A stretch of DNA of 64,000 nucleotides from Caldilineaceae bacterium (GTDB lineage Bacteria > Chloroflexota > Anaerolineae > Caldilineales > Caldilineaceae). Below the pieces are notes generated by a model, which saw only the letters and a list, made by a program, of their open reading frames with translations, made no database searches and was not told the DNA's origin. The position numbers and the translations under genes are program-made. Each line of letters starts with the position of its first letter. Positions within the stretch are counted from its first letter, which is position 1. The stretch spans positions 1 through 64,000 of the forward strand of contig JACKBC010000025.1 in NCBI GenBank assembly GCA_020634755.1. The letters run 5' to 3'. Shown piece after piece: positions 42,494 through 51,579 of the stretch.

Positions 42494-44095
42494 TCCTTTT
42501 TCCACCAGCGGCAGGAAAAGCATCTGCTTGATTACGGGCGGGTTGATCACCGAACCGCCGCTGAGCATCCACTGGTAATCCTCTACTTCGCCGCCCAATA
42601 CGCCGCCGCTTGGCGACAAAGCCACCTGATCATTACAGGCGCCATCGCCATCCCAATCGGGAATGAGCCGGATGCGCCCGTTGTAGGCTGCGGCGTTGTC
42701 GGCGTTGGCCGGTATATTAAACTGCACTTGTACATTACCAACTGGCGCGGCGCGCATGGCCGCGATCTGTTCATCGGCGTCGCCAAAGTCGCCGTCGCGG
42801 TTCCAGTCGATCCAGCCGCTTAGGCAGCCCGTGACGCCAGCTTGATTGCTAACCACGCTGGCCGTAATTTGGCCACCGTTGGGACCGGCCGTCCACGTAG
42901 TCGGCCGCGTTATGCCATCATCGCTGGCGTCGGCCGCGGCGGGTGCGGCTTCGGTCGAGAAACTCTGCCCCAACTTCATGTGGCCCACAAATGAAGGACT
43001 GTTGATGTGCTGAGCGCTGCCATATGCCGCCAGCGCGCCGTCGCCGAAATCGGCGGCATCGTTTACGCTCCAGCCAATATCCTTGAGCACCATGAGCGTG
43101 ATTGCATCTACCACGCGCGCGCTGGGGCCGGTATCCGTGGCTGAATTCATCATGCGGCCCAAGTTGGTGGGGCTGTCATCATCCCAGTGCGACATGCTGG
43201 AACCTTGTTGAAACGTGGTGGGCGAAAAGATAAACGGCGTATTGCCATTGTTGATGGCCAGCGTGTTGGGGCCATTGTAGGCAATGGTTTCGCTGCCTTG
43301 CTGCATGGCGTTGAGCAGCGCCGCCGAGTTGTTGGGCATATCCAGCAGTTTGGCGCCGCCAGCCGCCTGAATTACATAATCATCAATCACCGCTGGTGGA
43401 TCGGCGTAAATACCCAAGCTGGGGTCATCTTGGCTCTGGTCGAACGACATGGAAAAGCCCAGGCCGTGCAGAACTTCGTGCACCATTGTACTGACAAAGT
43501 CAGTGCGATCCGCGGCCACCGTGCAGCCCACGGTGCAGAAATCCCACACCACCGCTGAATTTGCCGTGGCCACCACCTCCACGTCGGCGCCATTTTGGTC
43601 GACGCCGGTAATGGCATTGGCCAGCGCCATGGGATAGGTGCGATTGGCCACGGGCAGCGCCGCCACCTCCGCCTGGGTCAAATTGCCGTTTTCGCCGGCA
43701 AAGGCCAGCGTTCCGCCGTTGGGATCGACGGCTTGAAAACAGGCGTCAATCACAATGGACGGAACGGAATTGATCAGATCGTCCAGAATATCCACGACGT
43801 GATTCATGGCGGCTTGCGCCTCGGCGCTCCAGGGCTGGAAGTCGCCATCATTGGGATTGCAGGCGCCCGGGTTGGCGGCATCGCGGTAGTTCACTTGGAA
43901 GTTAACGGTGCGATAGCTCTGCACGCGCGCCGGGGTGTCGGCCTTGGCCCAGGCAGAACCACCGCCGCCCATGAATATGCTGAATATAGCTGCCATCCAC
44001 AGGGCCATCCACACTTTTGCATAATTGCGCATGCCCAATGTAGGCATGTACATTTTGTTCGTACTTATTTTGAATATGTTCACGTTGTCAGCCAT
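42488..44095 (-). CDS. secreted metalloprotease-like protein with GEVED domain
   Basis: 535 residues, ATG 44095 behind AAGGAGAAATA. A signal peptide (MRNYAKVWMALWMAAIFS region) ends near SAWA. HEVLHGLGF (206-214) is a metzincin-like zinc motif; the third ligand of HExxHxxGxxH is a methionine here, so another residue must serve or the protein is inactive. The middle has FIFSPTTFQQGSSMSHWDDD. From about residue 400 the GEVED domain runs: WIDWNRDGDFGDADE ... IRLIPDWDGDGACND ... GGEVEDYQW. The tail is LFLPLVEKGS. An exported hydrolase for extracellular protein is the likely role. Confidence 0.8.
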   Translation of the reverse strand: MADNVNIFKISTNKMYMPTLGMRNYAKVWMALWMAAIFSIFMGGGGSAWAKADTPARVQSYRTVNFQVNYRDAANPGACNPNDGDFQPWSAEAQAAMNHVVDILDDLINSVPSIVIDACFQAVDPNGGTLAFAGENGNLTQAEVAALPVANRTYPMALANAITGVDQNGADVEVVATANSAVVWDFCTVGCTVAADRTDFVSTMVHEVLHGLGFSMSFDQSQDDPSLGIYADPPAVIDDYVIQAAGGAKLLDMPNNSAALLNAMQQGSETIAYNGPNTLAINNGNTPFIFSPTTFQQGSSMSHWDDDSPTNLGRMMNSATDTGPSARVVDAITLMVLKDIGWSVNDAADFGDGALAAYGSAQHINSPSFVGHMKLGQSFSTEAAPAAADASDDGITRPTTWTAGPNGGQITASVVSNQAGVTGCLSGWIDWNRDGDFGDADEQIAAMRAAPVGNVQVQFNIPANADNAAAYNGRIRLIPDWDGDGACNDQVALSPSGGVLGGEVEDYQWMLSGGSVINPPVIKQMLFLPLVEKGS

Positions 44096-44155
44096 TATTT
44101 CTCCTTTCGCGAGATATCTTGGGGCTGGAATGGATAGAAAACGAGCAGGGATATC

Positions 44156-44380
44156 CTATAAATTTATAGGGGGAGTATTGCACGGGTTTGCTCCTGACTC
44201 AGCTGGTGGGGCGTCCAATTCGTCCAGCAAATAGGTCACCAAACGCTCCAGATCGGCAAAGTGATGCACCTCGTGACTGCCAATCACATTGATAAGGGTG
44301 GCCTGCCAGCGCGCGTCGGCAGCATCGCGAGATAGACGCAAGAGATAGGATTTGTATGTGATGTGTGGCAAAATAGACAT
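44156..44380 (-). CDS. small conserved-type hypothetical protein
   Basis: 74 residues from ATG 44380. KSYLLRLSRDAADARWQATL followed by HEVHHFADLERLVTYLLDEL is a compact strand-strand-helix pattern. Similar stand-alone small proteins are common in Chloroflexota next to regulators, from memory; no function is established. It abuts a family E element that covers its promoter region. Confidence 0.5.
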   Translation of the reverse strand: MSILPHITYKSYLLRLSRDAADARWQATLINVIGSHEVHHFADLERLVTYLLDELDAPPAESGANPCNTPPINL

Positions 44381-44384
44381 ATTT

Positions 44385-44468
44385 CAGTACACTGCGGCAG
44401 TGTTGGCGATATAGGCATCGGTATCGATTCAGGAATCCAGGCTTATCTCATGCCGTTGCGATCTACTG
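44385..44468. mobile_element. MITE-like element, family E copy 4 (reverse)
   Basis: Begins CAGTACACTGCGGCAGTGTT and ends TTGCGATCTACTG. The internal ATAGGCATCGGTATCGATTC run matches 58046-58130 in order and the reverse complement of 34144-34228. The rest of the gap to 44675 shows no gene. Confidence 0.65.
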
Positions 44469-44675
44469 TATCTTGGCGGCCTGTACATCTTATACTTTCG
44501 AGAAGCGGTTTGAAAAGGGTGGGAAATTTCCGAGCTGAGCGCCATGTCCTTCCCGGAAGGAGCCACCCAGATCTCTTATTTTTCACACAGCTTCTTATAT
44601 CAGTATAACGATCGCCATTAATTGTCCATTAGCCGATCATTAGCTGTAGGGCCGGCCACAGTTGAACGTTAGGGG

Positions 44676-47600
44676 ATGGATGATTTTTGTTCTATGGATG
44701 CACCAAAGATTTATCTATTCGGCACGGGGCAGATCCAAGGCGCAGATGGCGCGCTGATTCCAATGCGAGCCCGCAAGCAATTGGCGCTGCTGGCTTATTT
44801 ACTGCTGGAAGCGCCCCACCCCCAAAGCCGTGAAGCGCTCATGGCGCTGTTGTGGCCCGAGTTTGACACCAATACGGCGCGCAACAATTTGCGCGTGACG
44901 CTTTCTGCCGTGCGCTCATTATTTGCCACTGCCGATAGTGCCAATCTGATTCAAAGCAGCCGTTTGGAGATTCATCTCAATCCCGATATGGCCTATTGGC
45001 TCGATGTGGCCGAGTTTGATGCCTTGCTGCGCCGCACGCGTCAGCATCAGCACGACGCGCGTGAACATTGCCCGCACTGTTATGCGTTGCTGCAAGAGGC
45101 GGCCGCGCTCTATCAGAGTGACTTTCTGGCCGGTTTTGTGCTAGATAACTGCCCCGATTTTGAAGAATGGCTCGTCATGCAGCGCGAGCGACTGCGCGTT
45201 TCCGCCATCAAAACGTACCAGGATCTGGCGGTCTTTGCCGAAAATGGCCATGATTTGCAGATGGCCCGCACTTTTATTCACCAGCAGCTCGAGCTAGATC
45301 CACTGCGCGAATCCGCCTATCGCCAGCAAATGCGCGTTCTGGCAAAATTGGGCGAGCGCAGCGCGGCTTTGGCGATCTTTGAACGCTGCCGCACGCTTTT
45401 ACGCCAAGAATTGGGCATCGATCCAGACCCAGAAACGTTGGCGCTCCACTTGCAGCTGCTGGATGCACAGCAAATCGGACCAGAATCTACCCACAATGGC
45501 GCCCCTGCAGCAGAGATTACCGTCCCCGCCACCCCACGCCACAATCTGCCCCAACAGCTAACTTCCTTTGTGGGGCGACAGCAAGAGCTGGACCTGCTGG
45601 ATGCCCATCTGGCAATGCCCACGAATCGTCTCTTAACCATTGTTGGGCCTGGCGGCATTGGCAAATCGCGGCTGGCGCAACAGGTGGCGGCTCGCCATCT
45701 CAATCGCTTTGTGGATGGCGTCTATTTGATTTCGCTGGCGCAGGTATCGGCGGTCGAATCTATCCCGGCAGCCATTGCAGATACGCTGGGGCTCTCGTTT
45801 ACGGCGGGACCACAGAGCGCCAACAAGCAGCTCGTTGAAATGATTGGCGACAAACAGCTGCTATTGGTGCTGGACAATTTTGAACACCTGATGGACGGCG
45901 TCGATCTGCTGCTGGAGCTGCTGCGCCAGACCACCCATCTTGTATTGCTGGTCACTACGCGGGAACGGCTCAATATGCAGGCCGAAGATCTCTTTGAGCT
46001 GCGCGGGTTGGCGGTGCCCACCAACATAACCGCCGCCGCCAAATCCGCCGCGGTACGCCTCTTTGCCGATCGGGCGAGCCGGATCAATAAAGAGTTTGTG
46101 CTAACCGATGCGCAGCTGCCATACGTTGTGCGCATCTGCCAGCTTGTAGAGGGCTTCCCACTGGCCATTGAGCTGGCCGCCACTTGGCTGCGCGATCTAG
46201 ATTGTCAGGAGATCGTAGCCGAGCTGAGCATGGGGCTAAATCACTTACACACGTCTCTGCGCGACGTGGATCCGCAACACAGCAGCTTGGGGGCGGTCTT
46301 TGATTCATCGTGGCGGCTTCTTTCGCCGTTGGAACAACGGGTGCTGGCCGACTTGACGGTCTTCCGCGGTGGCTTCCACCTGGATGCCGCGCGGGCGGTC
46401 ACCAGTGCGTCCTCACTTTTGCTCAGTGGGCTGCGCAATAAATCGCTGCTGCGTCGCGTCAACTCGCGGCGCTACGACATGCACATGTTGATTCAGCAAT
46501 TTGCTGCGGCGTATCTGGCCAACGATGCGCCATTGGCGGCGCAGGCCCGCCAAGACCACAGCCGCTACTTTATGGAGCTTCTGGCGGCAAAGGCGCTGGC
46601 GCTTGATACCGATGAAGCCGGCGCCGCGGCGGACATGATACAGCCAGAGTGGGAAAATATAACCGCGGCGTGGCGGCACGCGGTGGCGCATAGCGAATTT
46701 GGTTTGCTGGCTGCGGCGCTGGATGGCCTGGTGCGCTTTGGTGATTTGCGCGGTCTCTTTCACGAAGTGCAGACGCTCATGGAATTTGCCGCCATACCAT
46801 TGCGTCAGAAAACAGCATGTGTACAGCCAGAATCCAGCCCAGCCGAAGCCGACCCAGCGGCGCGCCAGGAACAATTGTTATACTGCCGCTTGATCACGGC
46901 ATTGGCCTACTTTGCTGGACGCAAGGGAGAGGAGTCTACGCTTGAGCTGGCGCAGCATGCGTTGGTTCTGGCCCGCAAGTTGGACAGCAAAATTGACATC
47001 ATTGCCAACCGCGTTACGCAGGCCGCGGCCTTTGAGCTGGCGGCTGACTTTGCCAAGGCGCGCACGCTAGCCCAAGAGGCGCTGGCCATTGCCGAACAAG
47101 AGGGGCTCGATTTGCAAATCGGCCTCTGCTTGGACGGACTGGGCATCATTGCGCTGCATTCGGGAGACTATTCACGCGCGCGCAATCTCTTTCTGCAAGT
47201 GCGGGCAATTCATGAAAAGACGGGGCGGTTGGAGCAGCGCGGGCGCGAGGCCATCGGCCGCTTGGGCATTGTGGCCACGGAACAGGGGCGATATGATTTG
47301 GCGCTCCAGTATACTCGGCGCTATTTGGAGAGCTGCCGGCGCATGCACGACCGGCGCAATACCCCACATGCCCAACATCACTTAGCTTTTGCCTGGCTAA
47401 AGCTGGGCGATTTTAAACGCGTCGTCGAGCTGGAAACCCAAAGCTTGGCCCAATCTATCCATATGGGTGACCTCGAGCAGCAAAGCTTTTCTCTGCACAA
47501 CAAAGCCCATGCACACCGCCAGCTGGGGCAGTTAGAAAGCGCCCTGGCTTGCGCCACCAAAGCCGTTGCGCTGGCCCGCACAATCGATGCACCGCTTTGT

Positions 47601-48065
47601 CTGGCTTTTGCATTGGCCCAACTAGCCGAAGTGCAGGTGGAATTAGCGCAGACCGACGCGGCATGGGCGGAAGCCGCCGCCAACTTTGGCGAAGCCGCCA
47701 TCCTGGCCAGGAGCATTGGCAAATTGACCGTGGCCTATGAGGTGGAAATTGGATTGGCGGCCCTAGCGCTGCGGCGTCAACACGATGCCGCAGCGCTTGC
47801 GCAGATTGTGCCGCTGCTGCCCCATTTGCCAACTAAGGCCGCAGATGGCTGGGATGAGCCAATTCGCGCATATGTGGTCTGCACGCGCGTCTTGCGCAGC
47901 GCGCGCGACCCGGCGGCAGAGACCATTTTGCAGCAAGGCCTACAACTGCTCGCGTACTTGGCCGGCAATATTGCCGATGAAAAGTTGCGCCAAAGTTTTC
48001 TGCACGCCGTGCCGGCCCACGACGAATTGCACACATTACTGCATGCCCAAAATGTGGCAGCGTAA
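44676..48065 (+). CDS. BTAD/SARP-type regulator with NB-ARC ATPase and TPR-like repeats
   Basis: 1,129 residues. Residues 1-100 are an OmpR-like winged helix (KQLALLAYLLLE ... LREALMALLWPEFD ... NNLRVTLSAVRSLF). Residues about 105-255 are the BTAD helical domain (LAKLGERSAALAIFERC). The NB-ARC ATPase has Walker A VGPGGIGKSRLAQQ (about 324) and Walker B LLLVLDNFEHL. From about 700 to the end are TPR-like helical hairpins (ARNLFLQVRAIHEKTG, QSFSLHNKAHAHRQLGQLE). Such proteins integrate a ligand or partner signal and activate transcription. The ATG at 44676 is preceded by TTAGGGG; ATG 44694 is in frame. Confidence 0.9.
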   Translation: MDDFCSMDAPKIYLFGTGQIQGADGALIPMRARKQLALLAYLLLEAPHPQSREALMALLWPEFDTNTARNNLRVTLSAVRSLFATADSANLIQSSRLEIHLNPDMAYWLDVAEFDALLRRTRQHQHDAREHCPHCYALLQEAAALYQSDFLAGFVLDNCPDFEEWLVMQRERLRVSAIKTYQDLAVFAENGHDLQMARTFIHQQLELDPLRESAYRQQMRVLAKLGERSAALAIFERCRTLLRQELGIDPDPETLALHLQLLDAQQIGPESTHNGAPAAEITVPATPRHNLPQQLTSFVGRQQELDLLDAHLAMPTNRLLTIVGPGGIGKSRLAQQVAARHLNRFVDGVYLISLAQVSAVESIPAAIADTLGLSFTAGPQSANKQLVEMIGDKQLLLVLDNFEHLMDGVDLLLELLRQTTHLVLLVTTRERLNMQAEDLFELRGLAVPTNITAAAKSAAVRLFADRASRINKEFVLTDAQLPYVVRICQLVEGFPLAIELAATWLRDLDCQEIVAELSMGLNHLHTSLRDVDPQHSSLGAVFDSSWRLLSPLEQRVLADLTVFRGGFHLDAARAVTSASSLLLSGLRNKSLLRRVNSRRYDMHMLIQQFAAAYLANDAPLAAQARQDHSRYFMELLAAKALALDTDEAGAAADMIQPEWENITAAWRHAVAHSEFGLLAAALDGLVRFGDLRGLFHEVQTLMEFAAIPLRQKTACVQPESSPAEADPAARQEQLLYCRLITALAYFAGRKGEESTLELAQHALVLARKLDSKIDIIANRVTQAAAFELAADFAKARTLAQEALAIAEQEGLDLQIGLCLDGLGIIALHSGDYSRARNLFLQVRAIHEKTGRLEQRGREAIGRLGIVATEQGRYDLALQYTRRYLESCRRMHDRRNTPHAQHHLAFAWLKLGDFKRVVELETQSLAQSIHMGDLEQQSFSLHNKAHAHRQLGQLESALACATKAVALARTIDAPLCLAFALAQLAEVQVELAQTDAAWAEAAANFGEAAILARSIGKLTVAYEVEIGLAALALRRQHDAAALAQIVPLLPHLPTKAADGWDEPIRAYVVCTRVLRSARDPAAETILQQGLQLLAYLAGNIADEKLRQSFLHAVPAHDELHTLLHAQNVAA

Positions 48066-48069
48066 CGCC

Positions 48070-49005
48070 CTACGCCCTGCGCCCCAGAATATCAAACATC
48101 ATCTCTTTGAACTTGGGGACATCCACGTCCATGGCAAAATGTACGTTGGGCGCTTTGCCCGTGCGGTTGCCAAAGTCGCAGATGGTGGCGCCGTCGGTCA
48201 ACTCGCCTTTGGTCTCCACATCCACCGCAATCAATTCAGTTTTGATGACGGTGGGGTCGATAATGGCGCAGACAGCCAGCGCATCATGCACCGGCGCCGT
48301 GTTGAGGATCTTCATGGGCTGCGAGCGATCGTAGCCCTCGATGCGCCGCTCAATAAAGGTGGCCGCCGCCGTGGCCGCGGGCGTACCGAGTCCACGCAAC
48401 TGTTGACAATCTTCAGCGGATATAAGCGCTTTGTGTGTAGCATCCAGCGGCACCATGCGTATGGGGCGGCCACAGTTGACCACCAGCCGGGCCGCTTCCG
48501 GATCCACCCAAATGTTGAATTCAGCCAGCGCCGAGCGGTTGCCAATGTGATGCGCCCCGCCCATAATCACCAGTTCGGGGATTTGCGCCGCCACTTCTGG
48601 GCAGTGGCGCAGCATCATCGCCACATTGGTGAGCGGCCCCACGGGCACCAGCGTAATATCGCCAGCTGATGCGCTGAATGTTTCCACCAGCCAGTCAACC
48701 GCATGTTGGGCTTGGGCTTGGGAGGTCGACTCCGGCAAATCCAGATATTTGCCGTGAACTTCACTCTCCTCGGGTCGGTCAAAGTCGGGCCGCACCATGG
48801 GTTCCACCATGCCCTGATAAACCGGAATCGGCACGCCAATGTGGTCAAAGACGCGCAGCGTGTTTTCGGTGCAGATGGTGCATGGGCAATTGCCCACAAC
48901 CGTAGTTGCGCCCAGGAGCTTCAAATCGGGGGACAGGGCCGCGATCATAAGGGCCACGGCATCGTCTGTGCCAGTATCCACATCCAAAATTACTTTGGTT
49001 GCCAT
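48070..49005 (-). CDS. inosine-uridine-preferring nucleoside hydrolase
   Basis: 311 residues; AGAGAGGC precedes ATG 49005. The calcium-binding N-terminal motif LDVDTGTDDAVAL, the VGPLTNVAMML loop, and the C-terminal VHDALAVCAI (His and Asp ligands) are all present, so it should be active. It cleaves the N-glycosidic bond of ribonucleosides for salvage. Its stop converges on the BTAD regulator 4 bp away. Confidence 0.9.
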   Translation of the reverse strand: MATKVILDVDTGTDDAVALMIAALSPDLKLLGATTVVGNCPCTICTENTLRVFDHIGVPIPVYQGMVEPMVRPDFDRPEESEVHGKYLDLPESTSQAQAQHAVDWLVETFSASAGDITLVPVGPLTNVAMMLRHCPEVAAQIPELVIMGGAHHIGNRSALAEFNIWVDPEAARLVVNCGRPIRMVPLDATHKALISAEDCQQLRGLGTPAATAAATFIERRIEGYDRSQPMKILNTAPVHDALAVCAIIDPTVIKTELIAVDVETKGELTDGATICDFGNRTGKAPNVHFAMDVDVPKFKEMMFDILGRRA

Positions 49006-49043
49006 AAATGCCTCTCTTGCAGCAATTCTGTTTTGTTTGGGGC

Positions 49044-49169
49044 TGTCTGAAAAGTCACAATTGGGTCCAAAAACATGCCGGGAAAGGGCCGATTGCGGAT
49101 GATTTCACCAGGATTTCGTGGCCCTTTCCCGGAATGTAACACACCTCTACCACCTTTTCAGATCGCTTC
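49044..49169. mobile_element. MITE-like element, family C copy 2
   Basis: About 126 bp with ends GTCTGAAAAGTCACAATTGG and CCACCTTTTCAGAT, internal arms CATGCCGGGAAAGGGCC and GGCCCTTTCCCGGAATG. It is the reverse orientation of 26805-26933. Downstream of it lie two tandem CTGTTGATGTAGT copies (49177-49202) and a diverged REP (CGAGCCTATCGAAG...CGACAGGCTCAGGG). Confidence 0.75.
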
Positions 49170-49291
49170 TTGGTGTCTGTTGATGTAGTCTGTTGATGTA
49201 GTTAAGACTCATATAGTACACGCTGGCCGAGCCTATCGAAGTCACGCATTTCATCCTGCGACAGGCTCAGGGTGCGCAAGTCCTAAAATTA

Positions 49292-49570
49292 TTATTCAAG
49301 TCCGATGGCAAACATATTCTCTAGATCGTGCTTTGAAAAAGCGCGAAAAGCCAGCAGCGTTTCGGTATGTTCAATATCGCCGATCTGCCGCAGATGATTG
49401 GTGACCAGGTCGGCCATTTCATCATTGTTGCTCACGCGCAAAATCGCCACCAGATCATAGCGTCCGGCCACGGAATAGACCTCGGAAATTCCGGGCAGCG
49501 CGGTCAGCTTTTCGGCCACAGGGTTTATCTGTCCACGCTTTACGTTCATCAAGACCACTGCCGTTACCAT
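49292..49570 (-). CDS. stand-alone Lrp/AsnC ligand-binding domain protein
   Basis: 92 residues behind GAGGAACT. VTAVVLMNVKRGQINPVAEK, ISEVYSVAGRYDLVAILRV and a following DMADLVTNHLRQIGDIEHTETL helix-strand are the RAM domain of Lrp/AsnC proteins. The HTH half is missing by design: such short proteins form dimeric alpha/beta barrels that bind small effectors. It resembles the GYD-like proteins of the 8-10 kb region in fold, not in sequence. Confidence 0.8.
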   Translation of the reverse strand: MVTAVVLMNVKRGQINPVAEKLTALPGISEVYSVAGRYDLVAILRVSNNDEMADLVTNHLRQIGDIEHTETLLAFRAFSKHDLENMFAIGLE

Positions 49571-49597
49571 AGTTCCTCCCGTCTGTTAGGTATAAGA

Positions 49598-49653
49598 CTT
49601 ACGCAAGCCGGCTATGCTCTTTCCGCCTAGCGAGCCGCTGGCGCTGCGTAAGT
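49598..49653. mobile_element. MITE-like element, family A copy 4 (short)
   Basis: ACTTACGCAAGCC at 49598-49610 and CTGGCGCTGCGTAAGT at 49638-49653 are the family A ends, with only about 27 bp between them. Confidence 0.65.
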
Positions 49654-49710
49654 CGCATCAAATAGAGCACAACTGAACGACTGAAATTGATAAACAAAAC
49701 TGATAAACAA

Positions 49711-49746
49711 AAAAGGAGGCCAGACATATATAGTCTTGCCTCCTCT
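49711..49746 (-). terminator. Rho-independent terminator of the cyclophilin operon
   Basis: On the minus strand AGGAGGCAAGAC pairs with GTCTGGCCTCCT (one mismatch) around a short ATATATA loop and is followed by TTTTTTGTTT. It lies 21 bp after the ppiase stop. The tandem GATAAACAAAA words next to it are unexplained. Confidence 0.85.
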
Positions 49747-49767
49747 TTGAACAATGCCAGATGACGG

Positions 49768-50250
49768 TTACGCTTCCGTTACCGTTACTTTGATGATCTT
49801 ATCGCCCTGACGCACGGCATCCACCACGTCCTGGCCTTTGGTCACCTTGCCAAACACTGTGTGACGACCGTTGAGATGGGGCTGCGGCGAGTGCGTAATG
49901 AAAAACTGGCTGCCGTTGGTATTGGGGCCGGCATTGGCCATGGAAATTACGCCGGTATCGTGCTTGAGCGGATTGCCGCGCGTTTCGTCCTCAAATTTAT
50001 AGCCGGGGCCGCCGCGGCCTGTGCCCGTGGGGTCACCGCCTTGAATCATAAAATCGGAGATGACTCGATGAAACGTCACGCCGTCGTAATAGCCATCTTT
50101 GGCCAAAAACACAAAGTTATTCACCGTTTTGGGCGCATGTTCCGGGTATAGCTCCAATTCAATGGCGCCGGCGTCTGTCTCCATGACAACCTTATATGTT
50201 TTGGACTCATCAATTTGCATGGCGGGTGGCGCACTATATTGTTTAGCCAA
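49768..50250 (-). CDS. peptidyl-prolyl cis-trans isomerase (cyclophilin)
   Basis: 160 residues, a single cyclophilin domain: FVFLAKDGYYDGVTFHRVI (active-site Arg), IQGGDPTGTGRGGPGYKFEDE, NTNGSQFFITHSPQPHLNG and HTVFGKVTKGQDVVDAV. All residues of the proline pocket (R, F, Q, W-position replaced as usual in small bacterial forms) are present. No signal peptide, so cytosolic. Its start overlaps the hisH stop by 8 bp, and it is the last gene of the operon. Confidence 0.93.
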   Translation of the reverse strand: MAKQYSAPPAMQIDESKTYKVVMETDAGAIELELYPEHAPKTVNNFVFLAKDGYYDGVTFHRVISDFMIQGGDPTGTGRGGPGYKFEDETRGNPLKHDTGVISMANAGPNTNGSQFFITHSPQPHLNGRHTVFGKVTKGQDVVDAVRQGDKIIKVTVTEA

Positions 50251-50932
50251 GGGAAAGTTCCTTTCGTTTTTCGATATTCGTATTATTTGTCACCATGCGC
50301 ATAAAATTGCGCAAAATACGCAACCCCACGGCATGGCTCAACTCGGGGTGGGGCTGAATGCCCCAGCTGTTTTTATAGCGCACAATGCTCGGATAATTGA
50401 CGCCATAATCGGTTAATGTAAGCGCCACATCCGGGCTTTGGGCATCGCAGTAATAGCTATGAGCAAAATAGGCGTAGGCGCCGTCTGGAATATTGTGCAG
50501 CAATTCATCATTGCGCTGCCGATGTAGCTGATTCCAACCGATTTGCGGCACGCGCAGCGTGTGCTCGGCGTGGACCGGATCGGGTTGGCGGTCGGGAAAA
50601 CGGCGCACTTTGCCCGGGATCAGGTGTAAGCCCTCATGCTGCCCCATTTCCTCGCTCTCATCAAAGAGCAGCTGCATGCCTACACAAACGCCCAACAGCG
50701 GCAGCCCAGCCTGTACAGCATCTAACAGCGGCTCGGCAAGCTGTTGGCGGCGCAAATTATCAATACTTTCACCAAATGCGCCCTGCCCCGGCAATACCAC
50801 GGCCTTCCAGCGGGTCAGATCGGTGGGTGTATCCACAATGTCCACAGGGATTTGCAGCGGAATGGCCATGGCCTCAAATGCTTTGTAGACGCTGCGCAAA
50901 TTGCCAACGCCATAATCAAGGATTGCAATCAT
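50243..50932 (-). CDS. hisH: imidazole glycerol phosphate synthase glutaminase subunit
   Basis: 229 residues. Class I glutaminase: oxyanion strand VVLPGQGAFGES (47-55), nucleophile Cys83 in LLGVCVGMQLLFD, and His195/Glu197 in GIQPHPELSHAVG. The last box has Pro where Phe is usual before the His. HisH supplies ammonia to HisF. No hisF or other histidine gene lies nearby, so the locus is split. It begins 7 bp after the DUF402 stop, in the same transcript. The C-terminal 20 residues after GLRILRNFM are an extension. Confidence 0.9.
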   Translation of the reverse strand: MIAILDYGVGNLRSVYKAFEAMAIPLQIPVDIVDTPTDLTRWKAVVLPGQGAFGESIDNLRRQQLAEPLLDAVQAGLPLLGVCVGMQLLFDESEEMGQHEGLHLIPGKVRRFPDRQPDPVHAEHTLRVPQIGWNQLHRQRNDELLHNIPDGAYAYFAHSYYCDAQSPDVALTLTDYGVNYPSIVRYKNSWGIQPHPELSHAVGLRILRNFMRMVTNNTNIEKRKELSLG

Positions 50933-50939
50933 AGTGGGT

Positions 50940-51491
50940 TCACTGTTTATCCGTAAATTCGGTTTGGGAATGGTCCAGATAAATCGTAAAATTGCGCACC
51001 AGAGCCGGCGGAAAACGTCGCTGTGCTATCGCCGTGGTGAGCGCCCGAATGCGCAATTCGGCCTGCTCCGCCTGTACAGGCGTAATGGCGCCGCTGTTTA
51101 CCGCTGCGTCAAATTCATCCTCATTGAGCACCGTCACGCGGCCATCCTGCGCAATCCACAGCGCCAATGCCAATTTTACGGCGCTATAGACATTGCCATC
51201 CTGATGCGGCGACATGCAGATGGGAATATAGGCGCCCACCGCATTGCCGTCCACATCAAAATAGCGCTCGACAATTTGCTCATCTTCCGGCAGCCAAAAG
51301 CGAAACCAGACAAACCCCGGCGCCGTAATCAGCGTCGGCTCGGCGCCCTGAACCGGCAGATATTTTTTTGATGCGCTCTCCTGCCAGGTGGCTCGCTCCA
51401 CCAGCATATGCCCTGGCCACTCGGCGCGATAGTCCGTCATTTGCGGATGCGATTGCCATTCGCCACTTTCAATGATTCCGGTAATGCCCAT
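50940..51491 (-). CDS. DUF402 domain protein (FomD-like)
   Basis: 183 residues if started at ATG 51491; the frame continues to a GTG at 51530. Core DUF402 features: FVWFRFWLPEDEQIVERYFDVDG, YIPICMSPHQDGNVYSAVKLAL, and the acidic VTVLNEDEFDAAVNSG. Family members act on nucleoside di- and triphosphates or nucleotidyl esters with a metal bound by the acidic residues. It lies between a nitrilase-like gene and hisH; the connection with histidine synthesis is unclear. Confidence 0.75.
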   Translation of the reverse strand: MGITGIIESGEWQSHPQMTDYRAEWPGHMLVERATWQESASKKYLPVQGAEPTLITAPGFVWFRFWLPEDEQIVERYFDVDGNAVGAYIPICMSPHQDGNVYSAVKLALALWIAQDGRVTVLNEDEFDAAVNSGAITPVQAEQAELRIRALTTAIAQRRFPPALVRNFTIYLDHSQTEFTDKQ

Positions 51492-51579
51492 GATAAAACG
51501 CTTGTTTATTCTTCCCGGTGAATAAATCACTGCATTGCGCTATGATACACTTACCAGCAATACGCAATACAGAAATGTG

